The notes beneath the pieces are model-generated. The model searched no databases. It saw nothing but the letters and a program-made list of their open reading frames with translations, and was not told the origin of the DNA. This document shows positions 36,001 to 42,182 of a stretch of DNA of 64,000 nucleotides, piece after piece; positions within the stretch are counted from its first letter, which is position 1; each line of letters opens with the position of its first letter. The DNA lies in the NCBI RefSeq assembly GCF_029542205.1, contig NZ_CP113783.1:3215001-3279000 (forward strand). Reading direction: 5' to 3'. The position numbers and the translations under genes were made by a program. Source of the stretch: Pseudoxanthomonas sp. SE1. Its GTDB lineage: Bacteria; Pseudomonadota; Gammaproteobacteria; Xanthomonadales; Xanthomonadaceae.

Positions 36001-36163
36001 GCACCTGGTGCAGGTAGCCGGCGCAGAAGCGCATGCGGCTGCTATCGGCGGGCGTTTCGACAAAGGCTTCGATTTCCTGCCGCACCAGGCGCAGGGTCTC
36101 GTCCAGCTCGGGCTTGACCCAGCCGAGCACGGCGTGGCTCATGGCTTCGCGCAGCGCACTCAT
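30044..36163 (-). CDS. chpA: ChpA/PilL hybrid sensor kinase of the type IV pilus chemosensory system
   Basis: This 2039-residue CheA-type kinase phosphorylates the PilG response regulator to control pilus extension and twitching. Hpt-like modules in order: one with YLHQVQGTLRMVEL near 50; a His-less one (EVAGALRMLEL) near 350; one with VFHTLKGSGRLVGA near 625; one with VHTMNGALAMADV near 800; one with DLHTLKGGARMAGI near 1313. A Lys-free acidic linker spans about 990-1265. The kinase core (LRNSVAHGLESPKERR; VSDDGAGLNRD; GRGVGMDVV) covers about 1440-1760, followed by a CheW domain and a C-terminal receiver (VMVVDDSLTMRK; Asp in LMLLDIEMPRMDGYE) from about 1915. Family members in Pseudomonas have a comparable multi-Hpt layout. 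Confidence 0.95.
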   Translation of the reverse strand: MSALREAMSHAVLGWVKPELDETLRLVRQEIEAFVETPADSSRMRFCAGYLHQVQGTLRMVELYAPAMVAEELELLAKALQEGGVADRDEACSTLMRGAVLLPDYLERLQDGHRDIPIVLLPLLNEIRASRGASGLNESMLFPPGARDDVTPSEAEIDHARSSLSGRNRELLDTVGNAVKEELLRVKDALDLHLRTGSEARELESQVAELGNVADTLGMMGLGVARDVVMQQRDTLREVVAGARPADEGTLLDVAGALLYVDASLDDQVAHLGSAGDAAPDPSTAESQRTVEVLAQEAIINFAGARERFVAFIETNWDHGELTDVPRLLDEVAGALRMLELAQAGDYVIGVRRYVSGELIGKKRVPGGQQLDTLADAMASLEYYLEALRERRPNREDILEITRGSLEALRYWPLPPEAPAVEEAASPAAVAPVAAPIAEVPVVDAPAAGGVPVPVEETPAPVSFAGLSLEPIDTAPAVSSPGSANPFDPVGFEEADGDAEAASPVSVPEEAIAPVVEAGDAPVAGDRIETAADVSEAASDIAGIDADTDALPDLRHEIAAAAAALPAAGVMGGFDGDATDIDDEIRDVFLEEFDEEIVNLRQLLPAWRSNPEDFDRLRPIRRVFHTLKGSGRLVGAKTLGEFSWKVENMLNRVLDRTRAPSHAVEVLLEQACDALPQLNAALRGQGSVTADLAGLQDVADRLAAGEEAYYSAQPTVLDEEADFIEPTLAQTAAPVVEDVPAVFEPETEGTPASVDAVLREILETEVDNHLDTVDTWLQKAQVEATPVTEELLRAVHTMNGALAMADVPEITDVTSSAEQYVKRLLSAVETPTPEGVAALADTAQAIRRSIAALQAPSPRIPVFAALAGQLAALRDSLPDLRHGAQIVDDAHQGTYVGQMPTIAPPVAPSDIELSALDLSAYLDDAANGAGDPAATRTTDDVTPEVPAVEAADAASGAAMPAEESTTVDLGQPASQGVTFYDIDYRILPRARQSEVGHATPPAEVGEDVHAGVADGAMIDMESSSVADASTEASMEAQEEDAFAAPIDDALVVDADLPAFLVETDAVAADTTPVLDDANEDVADAESAAREDDIPDANEPADVPAADVLEAGEPDPAEVPGDVAATVDASDEVPSDVDAADAPAATLDHEVVVDDAALSVVEERDAAEQRAEAPAVEGISLEEAATEAPADGATGFDAVVEEPSVDDAVAVEYMPVEDVVEPVEAAEDAEALEAAVQAPSDVVASVEAEESAVTSAPADMPEPEEALDLTGLDLDLVEIFIEEGNDLLDHSDDLIAKLRDTPEDRALVIGLQRDLHTLKGGARMAGIHAVGDLGHAIESMLESIAGQRTELDRRAIQLLERGFDALHAQLARVTARRAVAIPDGMIAEFNARARGIELPDAPTAADASTVPVELAPLSAPIETDVAAPVEEEFFPMGQQEQVRVRADLLDRLVNNAGEVAIYRARLEQQLGAFRGAMAELDRTNIRMHDQLRRLDLETEAQIVARYQREHDKQDPTFDPLELDRFSTLQQLSRALAESAADISGLQGVLDDLARQYDGLLQQQSRVSSELQDGLMRARMLPFEGIVPRLRRVLRQAATETHKQVSLQFSGTHGEMDRNVLDRMTAPLEHLLRNSVAHGLESPKERRKAGKPEEGTVHVALRREGSEMVLEVSDDGAGLNRDAIRKRAEQRGLLQPGAVLPDSALDRLILEPGFSTYDQVSQLAGRGVGMDVVYNEVRQLGGSLEINSVPGKGATFTLRLPQTLAVSQAVFVQIGETQFAVPVAAVSGIGRISHARFSAGAGSYHYAGEDYPLYNLGHLVGQGPAKAEGQPQVPLLLVRAGDLRAAVAVDQVLGNREIVVKPVGPQIASIPGIYGATITGDGSVVVILDAAPLVRRHLAQPQQPTQQVAAVEQRRVPLVMVVDDSLTMRKVTSRVLERHNFEVSAARDGVEALEKLEERVPDLMLLDIEMPRMDGYELATAMKADPRFKDVPIVMITSRTGDKHRQRAFDIGVQRYLGKPYQELDLMRNVYDLLGIARVRE

Positions 36164-36253
36164 GGGCAGGCTCCCGCGGCGACGGCAGGACCGTCAGCCT
36201 TGCGCTGCTGGCAGGCGGGATGGCGTAGGAAGTTCATGCAGTGCGTCCCGTCC

Positions 36254-38290
36254 TCAGCCCGGCAGCTTGAAGTCGGCGACCGAACGGCGCAGGTCCGCGG
36301 CCAGCTGCGCCAGGTGACCGATGGATTCCGCCGTCTGTCCCGCACCCAGCGAGGTCTGCGAGGTGATCTGGCGGATCACGCCCATGGTCTGGGTGATGTC
36401 CAGCGCGGCGGCCGACTGCTGCTGCGCGGCGCCGGAGATGCCCTTGATGAGGTTGTTCAGGTCGTTGGACACGCGCTCGATCTCGCCCAGCGCGGTACCC
36501 GCGTCTTCGGCGAGTCGCGCACCGGACACCACTTCGGCGGTGGTCTGCTCCATCGAACTGACCGCTTCGTTGGTATCGGCCTGGATGGTCTGCACCAGCG
36601 ATTCGATGCGGCGCGTGGCGCCCGAGGTACGTTCGGCGAGGCGTTGCACTTCGTCGGCCACGACCGCGAAACCGCGGCCCGCTTCACCGGCGGAGGCCGC
36701 CTGCACGGCCGCGTTGAGCGCCAGGATGTTGGTCTGTTCGGAAATGTCGTTGATCAGTTCCACCACCGAGCCGATCTCCTGCGAGGACTCGCCCAGGCGC
36801 TTGATGCGCTTGGAGGTTTCCTGGATCTGGTCGCGGATCTGGTCCATGCCGCGGATGGTCTCGCGCACCACGCCGGCGCCCTCGGTGGCGATCTGCACCG
36901 AGCGCTGCGCCACTTCGGCCGACTCCGTGGAGTTCTTCGACACCTGGTCGATGCTGGTCGCGATTTCGCTGATTCGGTCGGATGCGGTGGTGATCTGGTC
37001 GGCCTGGTGGCCGGCGGCTTCCGCCAGCTGCAGGGCGGTGGCCTGGGTTTCCTGCGTCGATGCCGCCACCTGCACGGAGGTGTCGTTGATCGTGGTCACC
37101 AGATTGCGCAGTTCGTCCACGGCGTAGTTGATGGCGTCCGCGATGGCGCCGGTCATGTCCTCGGTCACCGAGGCCTTCACCGTCAGGTCGCCTTCACCCA
37201 GCGAGCTGATTTCGTCCAGCAGCCGCATGATCGCCTGCTGGTTGCGGCTGTTGTATTCCACCTGCGTCTGGTAGCGCATTTCCTGCTCGCGCTGGCGGGT
37301 GCGGTACAGCGACCACAGCAGGCCGATGATGGAGATCAGCGCCGCGATACCCGAGGCGATGCCCAGCCAGAAGTTCGGGAACAGGCGCGTGTCGCGGACC
37401 GAGCCGAATGCCGAGAAGGCCTGGAACAGGTTGGTGCTGTCCTGGAGCATCTGGCCCGAGCCGTTGGTCAGCGCGCCGGCGGCCGATTGCGCGGCAAAGA
37501 GGTTGCGCGAGCTGGCCAGGATCGCGTCCAGGTCCTTCTTCATCGCGGTCCACAAGGTTTGCGAATTGTCCAGTGCGGACAGGGCGGCGCCATTGCGGAC
37601 CGCTGCGATGCCGAGGTCGGGGTTGCCGTTGCGCAGGCCTTCCAGCACCTGGCCGAATAGCACGGCGTCGCGACCCAGCGCGTCACCGGCCGTGGCCGCA
37701 CCCGCGCCACCGGCACGGATTTCGGTCACGCGGCGCGCCATGGTGCCGGCCAGCACGACCTGCTGCAGTGCGCTGTAGATCTGCGACGAAGGTGCGCCGC
37801 CAGCGGACATCGCGCGGACGACTTCATTGAGCTGCGCCTGCAGGTTGGGCACCTGGGTCGCGAAACGGTCGGCGTTGCCGGCCAACGCCAGCACGGCGGC
37901 TTCGGAGGTCACGATCTGGTCGGCGTTCTTGCCCAGCGGCGCCCAGGTGGTGGTCAGCTTGGCCAGCGGCCCGGCGATGGCGCCTTCATTGCCGAAGCGG
38001 CTCTGCAGGTCGGAGACGGTGGACTCGACCGACTGCTTGGTCTCCTTGAAGGCCTTGAAGGCTTCGGCATTGCCGGCCACGGCCTCGCGACCCTGGTTGG
38101 CTAGCTGCTGCGACAGCACGCGCATGTCGGATGCGCCGGTGCTGGCACCGGACAAGCGGCTGCCCTGGTAGGTGGCCACGCCGGTATTGGCACCGAAGAC
38201 CAGCACCGAAAGCGCGAGCAGCAGCAACCAGAAACTGTTGCCGAAACTGCCGATCTTGCTGGCGCTGGGAGAATCCGTCGCAGTGCTCAT
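36254..38290 (-). CDS. pilJ: PilJ, methyl-accepting chemotaxis protein for type IV pili
   Basis: The 678-residue receptor has a first transmembrane helix at about residues 18-42 (SFWLLLLALSVLVFGANTGV) and a long helical periplasmic sensor to about 305. A second helix (FWLGIASGIAALISIIGLLW) and a HAMP-like region (EISSLGEGDLTVKASVTEDM) follow. The signalling hairpin has its tip in INDISEQTNILALNAAVQAA and GEAGRGFAVVADEVQRLAER. This is the standard PilJ layout. It is encoded between pilI and chpA. No CheR-type methyltransferase gene (pilK) follows it, although that is the usual place in Pseudomonas. Confidence 0.95.
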   Translation of the reverse strand: MSTATDSPSASKIGSFGNSFWLLLLALSVLVFGANTGVATYQGSRLSGASTGASDMRVLSQQLANQGREAVAGNAEAFKAFKETKQSVESTVSDLQSRFGNEGAIAGPLAKLTTTWAPLGKNADQIVTSEAAVLALAGNADRFATQVPNLQAQLNEVVRAMSAGGAPSSQIYSALQQVVLAGTMARRVTEIRAGGAGAATAGDALGRDAVLFGQVLEGLRNGNPDLGIAAVRNGAALSALDNSQTLWTAMKKDLDAILASSRNLFAAQSAAGALTNGSGQMLQDSTNLFQAFSAFGSVRDTRLFPNFWLGIASGIAALISIIGLLWSLYRTRQREQEMRYQTQVEYNSRNQQAIMRLLDEISSLGEGDLTVKASVTEDMTGAIADAINYAVDELRNLVTTINDTSVQVAASTQETQATALQLAEAAGHQADQITTASDRISEIATSIDQVSKNSTESAEVAQRSVQIATEGAGVVRETIRGMDQIRDQIQETSKRIKRLGESSQEIGSVVELINDISEQTNILALNAAVQAASAGEAGRGFAVVADEVQRLAERTSGATRRIESLVQTIQADTNEAVSSMEQTTAEVVSGARLAEDAGTALGEIERVSNDLNNLIKGISGAAQQQSAAALDITQTMGVIRQITSQTSLGAGQTAESIGHLAQLAADLRRSVADFKLPG

Positions 38291-38324
38291 CGTTCAACCC
38301 CTGGATTGTTCTTGTTGTCCGCGC

Positions 38325-38858
38325 TCAAAGCGCGGTCTGACGGAATTCGGGCGTGCGCGCGAGCAGTCCCAGCGCGAAAACGCCCCATCGCTGGTCGTCG
38401 CTCGCGAAGGCCCGCTCGATGAAATGCGCGTAGCGGCCGTCTGCCAGCTCCCCCGGCTCGACCTGCTGCGATTCATGGAAGCTGCGCTGCCCGTACAACT
38501 CGTCGATGGTCAGCGCGACATCGCCACCGGCCTGGCGCATGACCAGCACGCGCTGGCCTTCGTGCAGCACCGTGCGCTCGCCCTCGAGGAACTGTTTCAG
38601 GTCGACCACCGGAAACAGGTTTCCGCGCAGGTTGCCGATGCCCAGCAACCACGGGTGCGCGCCGGGCACGGGCGTGACCGGCGGCATCTGCACGATTTCC
38701 ACCACTTCCCCGAAATTGGAGATCAGCCGGCGCTTGCCGACCCGGTAGCCGACGCCGCGGTACTGGTCCTGCGCGATTTCCCGCGCCGGCTGCGCCACGG
38801 CGTGCGCCAGGCTGCGGCGCTCGTATTCGGCGAGCGTATCGAACGGTGTGCGGATCAT
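38325..38858 (-). CDS. pilI: PilI, CheW-like adaptor of the Pil-Chp system
   Basis: The 177-residue CheW-domain protein shows YRGVGYRVGKRRLISNFGEV, then HPWLLGIGNLRGNLFPVVDL and RVLVMRQAGGDVALTIDELY, the two beta-barrel halves of the CheW fold. PilI couples PilJ to the ChpA kinase. It lies 51 bp after pilG and 34 bp before pilJ. The downstream chpC is a second CheW-like adaptor. Confidence 0.93.
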   Translation of the reverse strand: MIRTPFDTLAEYERRSLAHAVAQPAREIAQDQYRGVGYRVGKRRLISNFGEVVEIVQMPPVTPVPGAHPWLLGIGNLRGNLFPVVDLKQFLEGERTVLHEGQRVLVMRQAGGDVALTIDELYGQRSFHESQQVEPGELADGRYAHFIERAFASDDQRWGVFALGLLARTPEFRQTAL

Positions 38859-38909
38859 GGCCCGCCCCCTGTGCGTTCAGTGCGAATGGTCGCCATGCCG
38901 CCAGCCCCC

Positions 38910-39311
38910 TCAGGTGCTGACGTGGGCGCGGATGGCGTCGAGGAGTTCCTCGCGCGTGAACGGCTTGGTCAGGTACTGCTCCGAGCCGACGATGCGCCCG
39001 CGCGCCTTGTCGAACAGGCTGTCCTTGGACGACAGCATGATGACCGGCGTGGACTTGAACACCTGGTTGTTCTTGATCAGCGCGCAGGTCTGATACCCGT
39101 CCAGGCGCGGCATCATGATGTCCACGAAGATGATCTGCGGCTGCTGGTCGGCGATCTTGGCCAGGGCCTCGAAGCCGTCCGTCGCGGTCACGACTTCGCA
39201 ACCCTCGCGTTTGAGCAGGGTTTCCGCGGTGCGGCGGATCGTTTTCGAGTCATCGATCACCATGACCCGTAGGCCGTGGAGTCCACCGGCCTGGCCTTCG
39301 TTCTGCGTCAT
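38910..39311 (-). CDS. pilG: PilG, CheY-like response regulator
   Basis: The 133-residue single receiver domain matches PilG closely: LRVMVIDDSKTIRRTAETLL, the phosphoacceptor Asp in IIFVDIMMPRLDGYQTCALI near residue 60, VIMLSSKDSLFDKARGRIVG, and the Lys in SEQYLTKPFTREELL. PilG is phosphorylated by ChpA and promotes pilus extension. In Pseudomonas a second regulator, pilH, follows; here pilI comes directly after, as I recall for Xylella. A strong sigma70-type promoter lies about 60 bp upstream. Confidence 0.95.
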   Translation of the reverse strand: MTQNEGQAGGLHGLRVMVIDDSKTIRRTAETLLKREGCEVVTATDGFEALAKIADQQPQIIFVDIMMPRLDGYQTCALIKNNQVFKSTPVIMLSSKDSLFDKARGRIVGSEQYLTKPFTREELLDAIRAHVST

Positions 39312-39370
39312 TACCTGATTTCCCCATGCGCGCGGCGCTTCATTGACGAACCGGCCCCGCTGCGTTGCTA

Positions 39371-39401
39371 CTTATATCCCAATCCCCTTGCGCACTGTCA
39401 A
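39371..39401 (-). promoter_or_regulatory. Predicted sigma70 promoter for the pilG operon
   Basis: On the minus strand a perfect -35 hexamer TTGACA (39396-39401) is followed by GATATAAG. TATAAG (39371-39376) or the overlapping ATATAA can serve as the -10, giving a spacer of 18-19 bases. It is about 60 bases upstream of the pilG ATG. The AT-rich -10 stands out in a GC-rich spacer. No sigma54 GG-N10-GC motif was noticed. Confidence 0.65.
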
Positions 39402-39553
39402 GCGACACCTTCAGCGCACCTGCCGCTGAACGGCGCGATGCGAACTGCGTCTCAATTTTGCGGCGACCCGGCAGACGCGGCGTTCCGCCAGCGCCGGGGC
39501 GTGGAATGCGCGCCGCCTGATACCATCCCCGCGTCTCCTGCAGAACCGCCCCC

Positions 39554-40498
39554 ATGCCGCTGGACGTCGTCGTCGTCATGGACCCGATCGGGTCCATCAA
39601 GATCGCCAAGGACACCACTTTCGCCATGCTGCTGGAAGCCCAGCGGCGCGGCCATCGCCTCCTTTACGTCGTCCCGGGCCGGCTGGCCCTGCGGGACGGG
39701 CAGGCCACCGCCCAGGTCGCCCCATTGACTGTCAGGGACGACAAGGCGGACTGGTACACCCTGGGCGAAGCGCGCGAGCTGGCGTTCGGTCCCGGCCAGG
39801 TGGTGCTGATGCGCAAGGATCCGCCCGTCGACGACCAGTACCTCTACGACACGCATGTGCTGGGCATCGCCCAGCAGGCAGGCGCGCTGATCGTCAACGA
39901 CCCGCAGGGCCTGCGCGACTACAACGAGAAGCTGGCCGCCCTGCTCTTCCCGCAGTGCTGCCCTCCCACCCTGGTCAGCCGCGATCCGGTCGCGCTCAAG
40001 GCGTTCGTGGCCGAACATGGCGAGGCCGTGCTGAAGCCGCTGGACGGCATGGGCGGGCGCTCGATCTTCCGGGTGAAGGCCGGCGACCCCAACACCAACG
40101 TCATCCTGGAAACGCTGGTCGGGGACGGCCGGTTGACCCTGGCACAGCGCTTCATCCCCGGCATCAGGGACGGCGACAAGCGCGTGCTGCTGGTCGATGG
40201 TGAGCCGGTGGACTATGCGCTGGCCCGCATCCCGCAGGGCGACGAGTTCCGCGGCAACCTCGCGGCGGGTGGCCGCGGCGAAGGCCGCCCGTTGAGCGAA
40301 CGCGACCGCTGGATCGCGGCGCAGGTGGGCCCGGAGATGAAGCAGCGCGGCATGCTGTTCGTCGGCCTGGACGTGATCGGCGACTATCTCACTGAGGTCA
40401 ACGTCACCAGCCCCACCTGCGTGCGCGAACTGGACGCGCAGTTCGGCCTGAACATCGCCGGCCAGCTGTTCGACGCCATCGAGAAGAAGCTGGCCTGA
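39554..40498 (+). CDS. gshB: Glutathione synthetase GshB
   Basis: GshB ligates glycine to gamma-glutamylcysteine with ATP, the second step of glutathione synthesis. The 314-residue ATP-grasp enzyme has VVVVMDPIGSIKIAKDTTFA at the N-terminus, the ATP-binding VLKPLDGMGGRSIFRVK, RFIPGIRDGDKRVLLVDGEP, and DVIGDYLTEVNVTSPTCVRE near the C-terminus. It is divergent from pilG, a neighbourhood also seen in Pseudomonas, and is followed after one base by a tonB-like gene. Confidence 0.97.
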   Translation: MPLDVVVVMDPIGSIKIAKDTTFAMLLEAQRRGHRLLYVVPGRLALRDGQATAQVAPLTVRDDKADWYTLGEARELAFGPGQVVLMRKDPPVDDQYLYDTHVLGIAQQAGALIVNDPQGLRDYNEKLAALLFPQCCPPTLVSRDPVALKAFVAEHGEAVLKPLDGMGGRSIFRVKAGDPNTNVILETLVGDGRLTLAQRFIPGIRDGDKRVLLVDGEPVDYALARIPQGDEFRGNLAAGGRGEGRPLSERDRWIAAQVGPEMKQRGMLFVGLDVIGDYLTEVNVTSPTCVRELDAQFGLNIAGQLFDAIEKKLA

Positions 40499-40499
40499 G

Positions 40500-41375
40500 A
40501 TGTCGGCGGTTCCCATGACCCCGCCGAAGATCGGCGCGAACGAGCGCCTCGGCGCCACGCTGGCGCTGTCGCTGATCGTGCACGGGTTGCTGGTGCTGGG
40601 CGTGGGCTTCGCGCTGGACGACGCGGCACCGGTGATGCCGACGCTGGACGTGATCCTCAGCCAGACCAGCACGCCGCTGACGCCGAAGGAAGCCGACTTC
40701 CTGGCCGCCGCCAACCAGGAAGGCGGCGGCGAACACGACCAGGCCAGGCGCCCGCGCGACAGCCAGGCTGGCTGGATCCCGCAACCCGACACCGGCCTGG
40801 CGCCGCAGCCGCTGCGTGCGCAGACCACGGCTCCGGTGCCTCCCCCGGAGAGCCGTGTCGTCACCACCCGCGACGGCGAAGCCCGCGCACCGGTACCGGA
40901 AGCACGGCCGCAACCCGACCGGCCCGAGCTTCCCCAGGGCGAACAGAAGGTGCAGCGCGATGCCGAGATGGCGCGGCTCGCTGCCGAGTACCACCTGCGC
41001 TCGGAGCTCTACGCCAAGCGGCCAAAGCGCAAGTTCGTCTCGGCCAGCACCAAGGAGTACGTCTACGCGAACTATCTGCGGGCCTGGGTCGATCGCGCCG
41101 AACGCGTGGGCAATCTCAACTACCCCGACGAGGCGCGCCGCAAGCGCCTGGCCGGCACGCTGGTGATCAGCGTGGCGGTGCGCCGCGATGGCAGCGTGGA
41201 ACAGACCCGCATCATCCAGTCCAGCGGCATCCCCCTGCTGGACTCCACCGCGCAGCGCATCGTGCAGCTGTCCTCGCCGTTCCCGCCCCTGCCCGAAACC
41301 GCCGAGAACGTGGACGTCCTGCACGTCACCCGCACCTGGCGCTTCCTGGCCGGCGGTGAAGTACGCGACGAGTAA
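40500..41375 (+). CDS. TonB-family energy transducer
   Basis: The 291-residue protein has the TonB layout: one N-terminal transmembrane helix (LGATLALSLIVHGLLVLGVG, with a His in the membrane), a Pro/Gln/Arg-rich periplasmic spacer of about 110 residues, and a C-terminal TonB domain. The last contains NYPDEARRKRLAGTLVISVA, RRDGSVEQTRIIQSSGIPLL and FPPLPETAENVDVLHVTRTW. It would pass proton-motive energy to outer-membrane receptors. ExbB/ExbD genes are not adjacent. The start follows the gshB stop by one base; a second ATG lies five codons in. Confidence 0.9.
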   Translation: MSAVPMTPPKIGANERLGATLALSLIVHGLLVLGVGFALDDAAPVMPTLDVILSQTSTPLTPKEADFLAAANQEGGGEHDQARRPRDSQAGWIPQPDTGLAPQPLRAQTTAPVPPPESRVVTTRDGEARAPVPEARPQPDRPELPQGEQKVQRDAEMARLAAEYHLRSELYAKRPKRKFVSASTKEYVYANYLRAWVDRAERVGNLNYPDEARRKRLAGTLVISVAVRRDGSVEQTRIIQSSGIPLLDSTAQRIVQLSSPFPPLPETAENVDVLHVTRTWRFLAGGEVRDE

Positions 41376-41386
41376 CGTGCGGCCCT

Positions 41387-42127
41387 TCAGCGCGAGGCGC
41401 GCAGCGCCTTCTGCTCTTCGAGGGTGAGGGCGACGTTGTTGCGCAGGTACGCCGGTTCGACGTGCTCGGGCGCAATGACCTCGCCACGGCGCAAGGCGTC
41501 CGCCGCCAGTCGCGCGAGGTCGGCGGCATGCGGCAGTGCCTGCGCATCGACCCGAAGGAAGCGTTCCTGCAGGCGCGCGACGAGCACGCCGTCGGCTGCA
41601 GCGAATCCCGTGCCCACGCCTACCCAGTCGCTGTCCGCGCCCGGCAGCGCGTAGCCGGCCGGTGCCACCGCGGCTTCGGCTGACGTGGCCTCCAGCCGGT
41701 CGCCGCGATGCACGAACGTGCCCGTGTAGATCTCGCCCATGCGCGCATCGATCGCCGCCAGGATCGCATGCGCCATGCCGACATCGCAGCCGCCTTCGCC
41801 CGCCGTCACGCGGGGCGCCGGCACCTGCGACGCCAGCACCGCGAGCGTGGACACCGGCACCAGCGGCCGATCCAACGCCAGCGCGATGCCTTGCGCCAAC
41901 GCGATGGCCAGGCGCACGCCAGTGAAAGCGCCCGGGCCGCGGCTGAGGGCGATGGCATCCAGTTGCGCGCGCGCGATGCCGGCGTCCGCCAGTAACTGTT
42001 CCGCCCACGGCAAGGCGAGTTCGGCGTGCCGACGCGGCGCCACCTCGAAACGTTCGCGCACCTCGCCGTCGACGTACACGGCGACGGAGCAGGCTTCGGT
42101 GGCGGTCTCGAAGGCGAGCAGCTTCAT
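41387..42127 (-). CDS. tsaB: tRNA t6A37 biosynthesis protein TsaB
   Basis: TsaB partners TsaD and TsaE in forming threonylcarbamoyl-adenosine at position 37 of ANN-decoding tRNAs. The 246-residue ASKHA-fold protein starts KLLAFETATEACSVAVYVDG, has LDAIALSRGPGAFTGVRLAI near residue 57 and EHVEPAYLRNNVAL near the C-terminus. It lies 55 bp downstream of yoaA on the same strand and converges on the tonB-like gene with an 11-bp gap. Confidence 0.95.
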   Translation of the reverse strand: MKLLAFETATEACSVAVYVDGEVRERFEVAPRRHAELALPWAEQLLADAGIARAQLDAIALSRGPGAFTGVRLAIALAQGIALALDRPLVPVSTLAVLASQVPAPRVTAGEGGCDVGMAHAILAAIDARMGEIYTGTFVHRGDRLEATSAEAAVAPAGYALPGADSDWVGVGTGFAAADGVLVARLQERFLRVDAQALPHAADLARLAADALRRGEVIAPEHVEPAYLRNNVALTLEEQKALRASR

Positions 42128-42182
42128 GGGCGACAGGGAGTTCGTGAGGTGCCTAGCTTAAACGCTGCGATCCGCGACGCGC

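Noticed and set aside
29597..37660. Very long open frame (about 2687 codons) on the plus strand, antisense to the Pil-Chp genes
   Set aside because: It lies opposite chpB, chpA and pilJ, which have clear domains. The antisense frame is open because GC-rich third positions and the Ala/Asp/Glu codons of chpA rarely give stops on the other strand. Its translation has no recognisable domain and is a His/Arg/Gln/Ala mixture.
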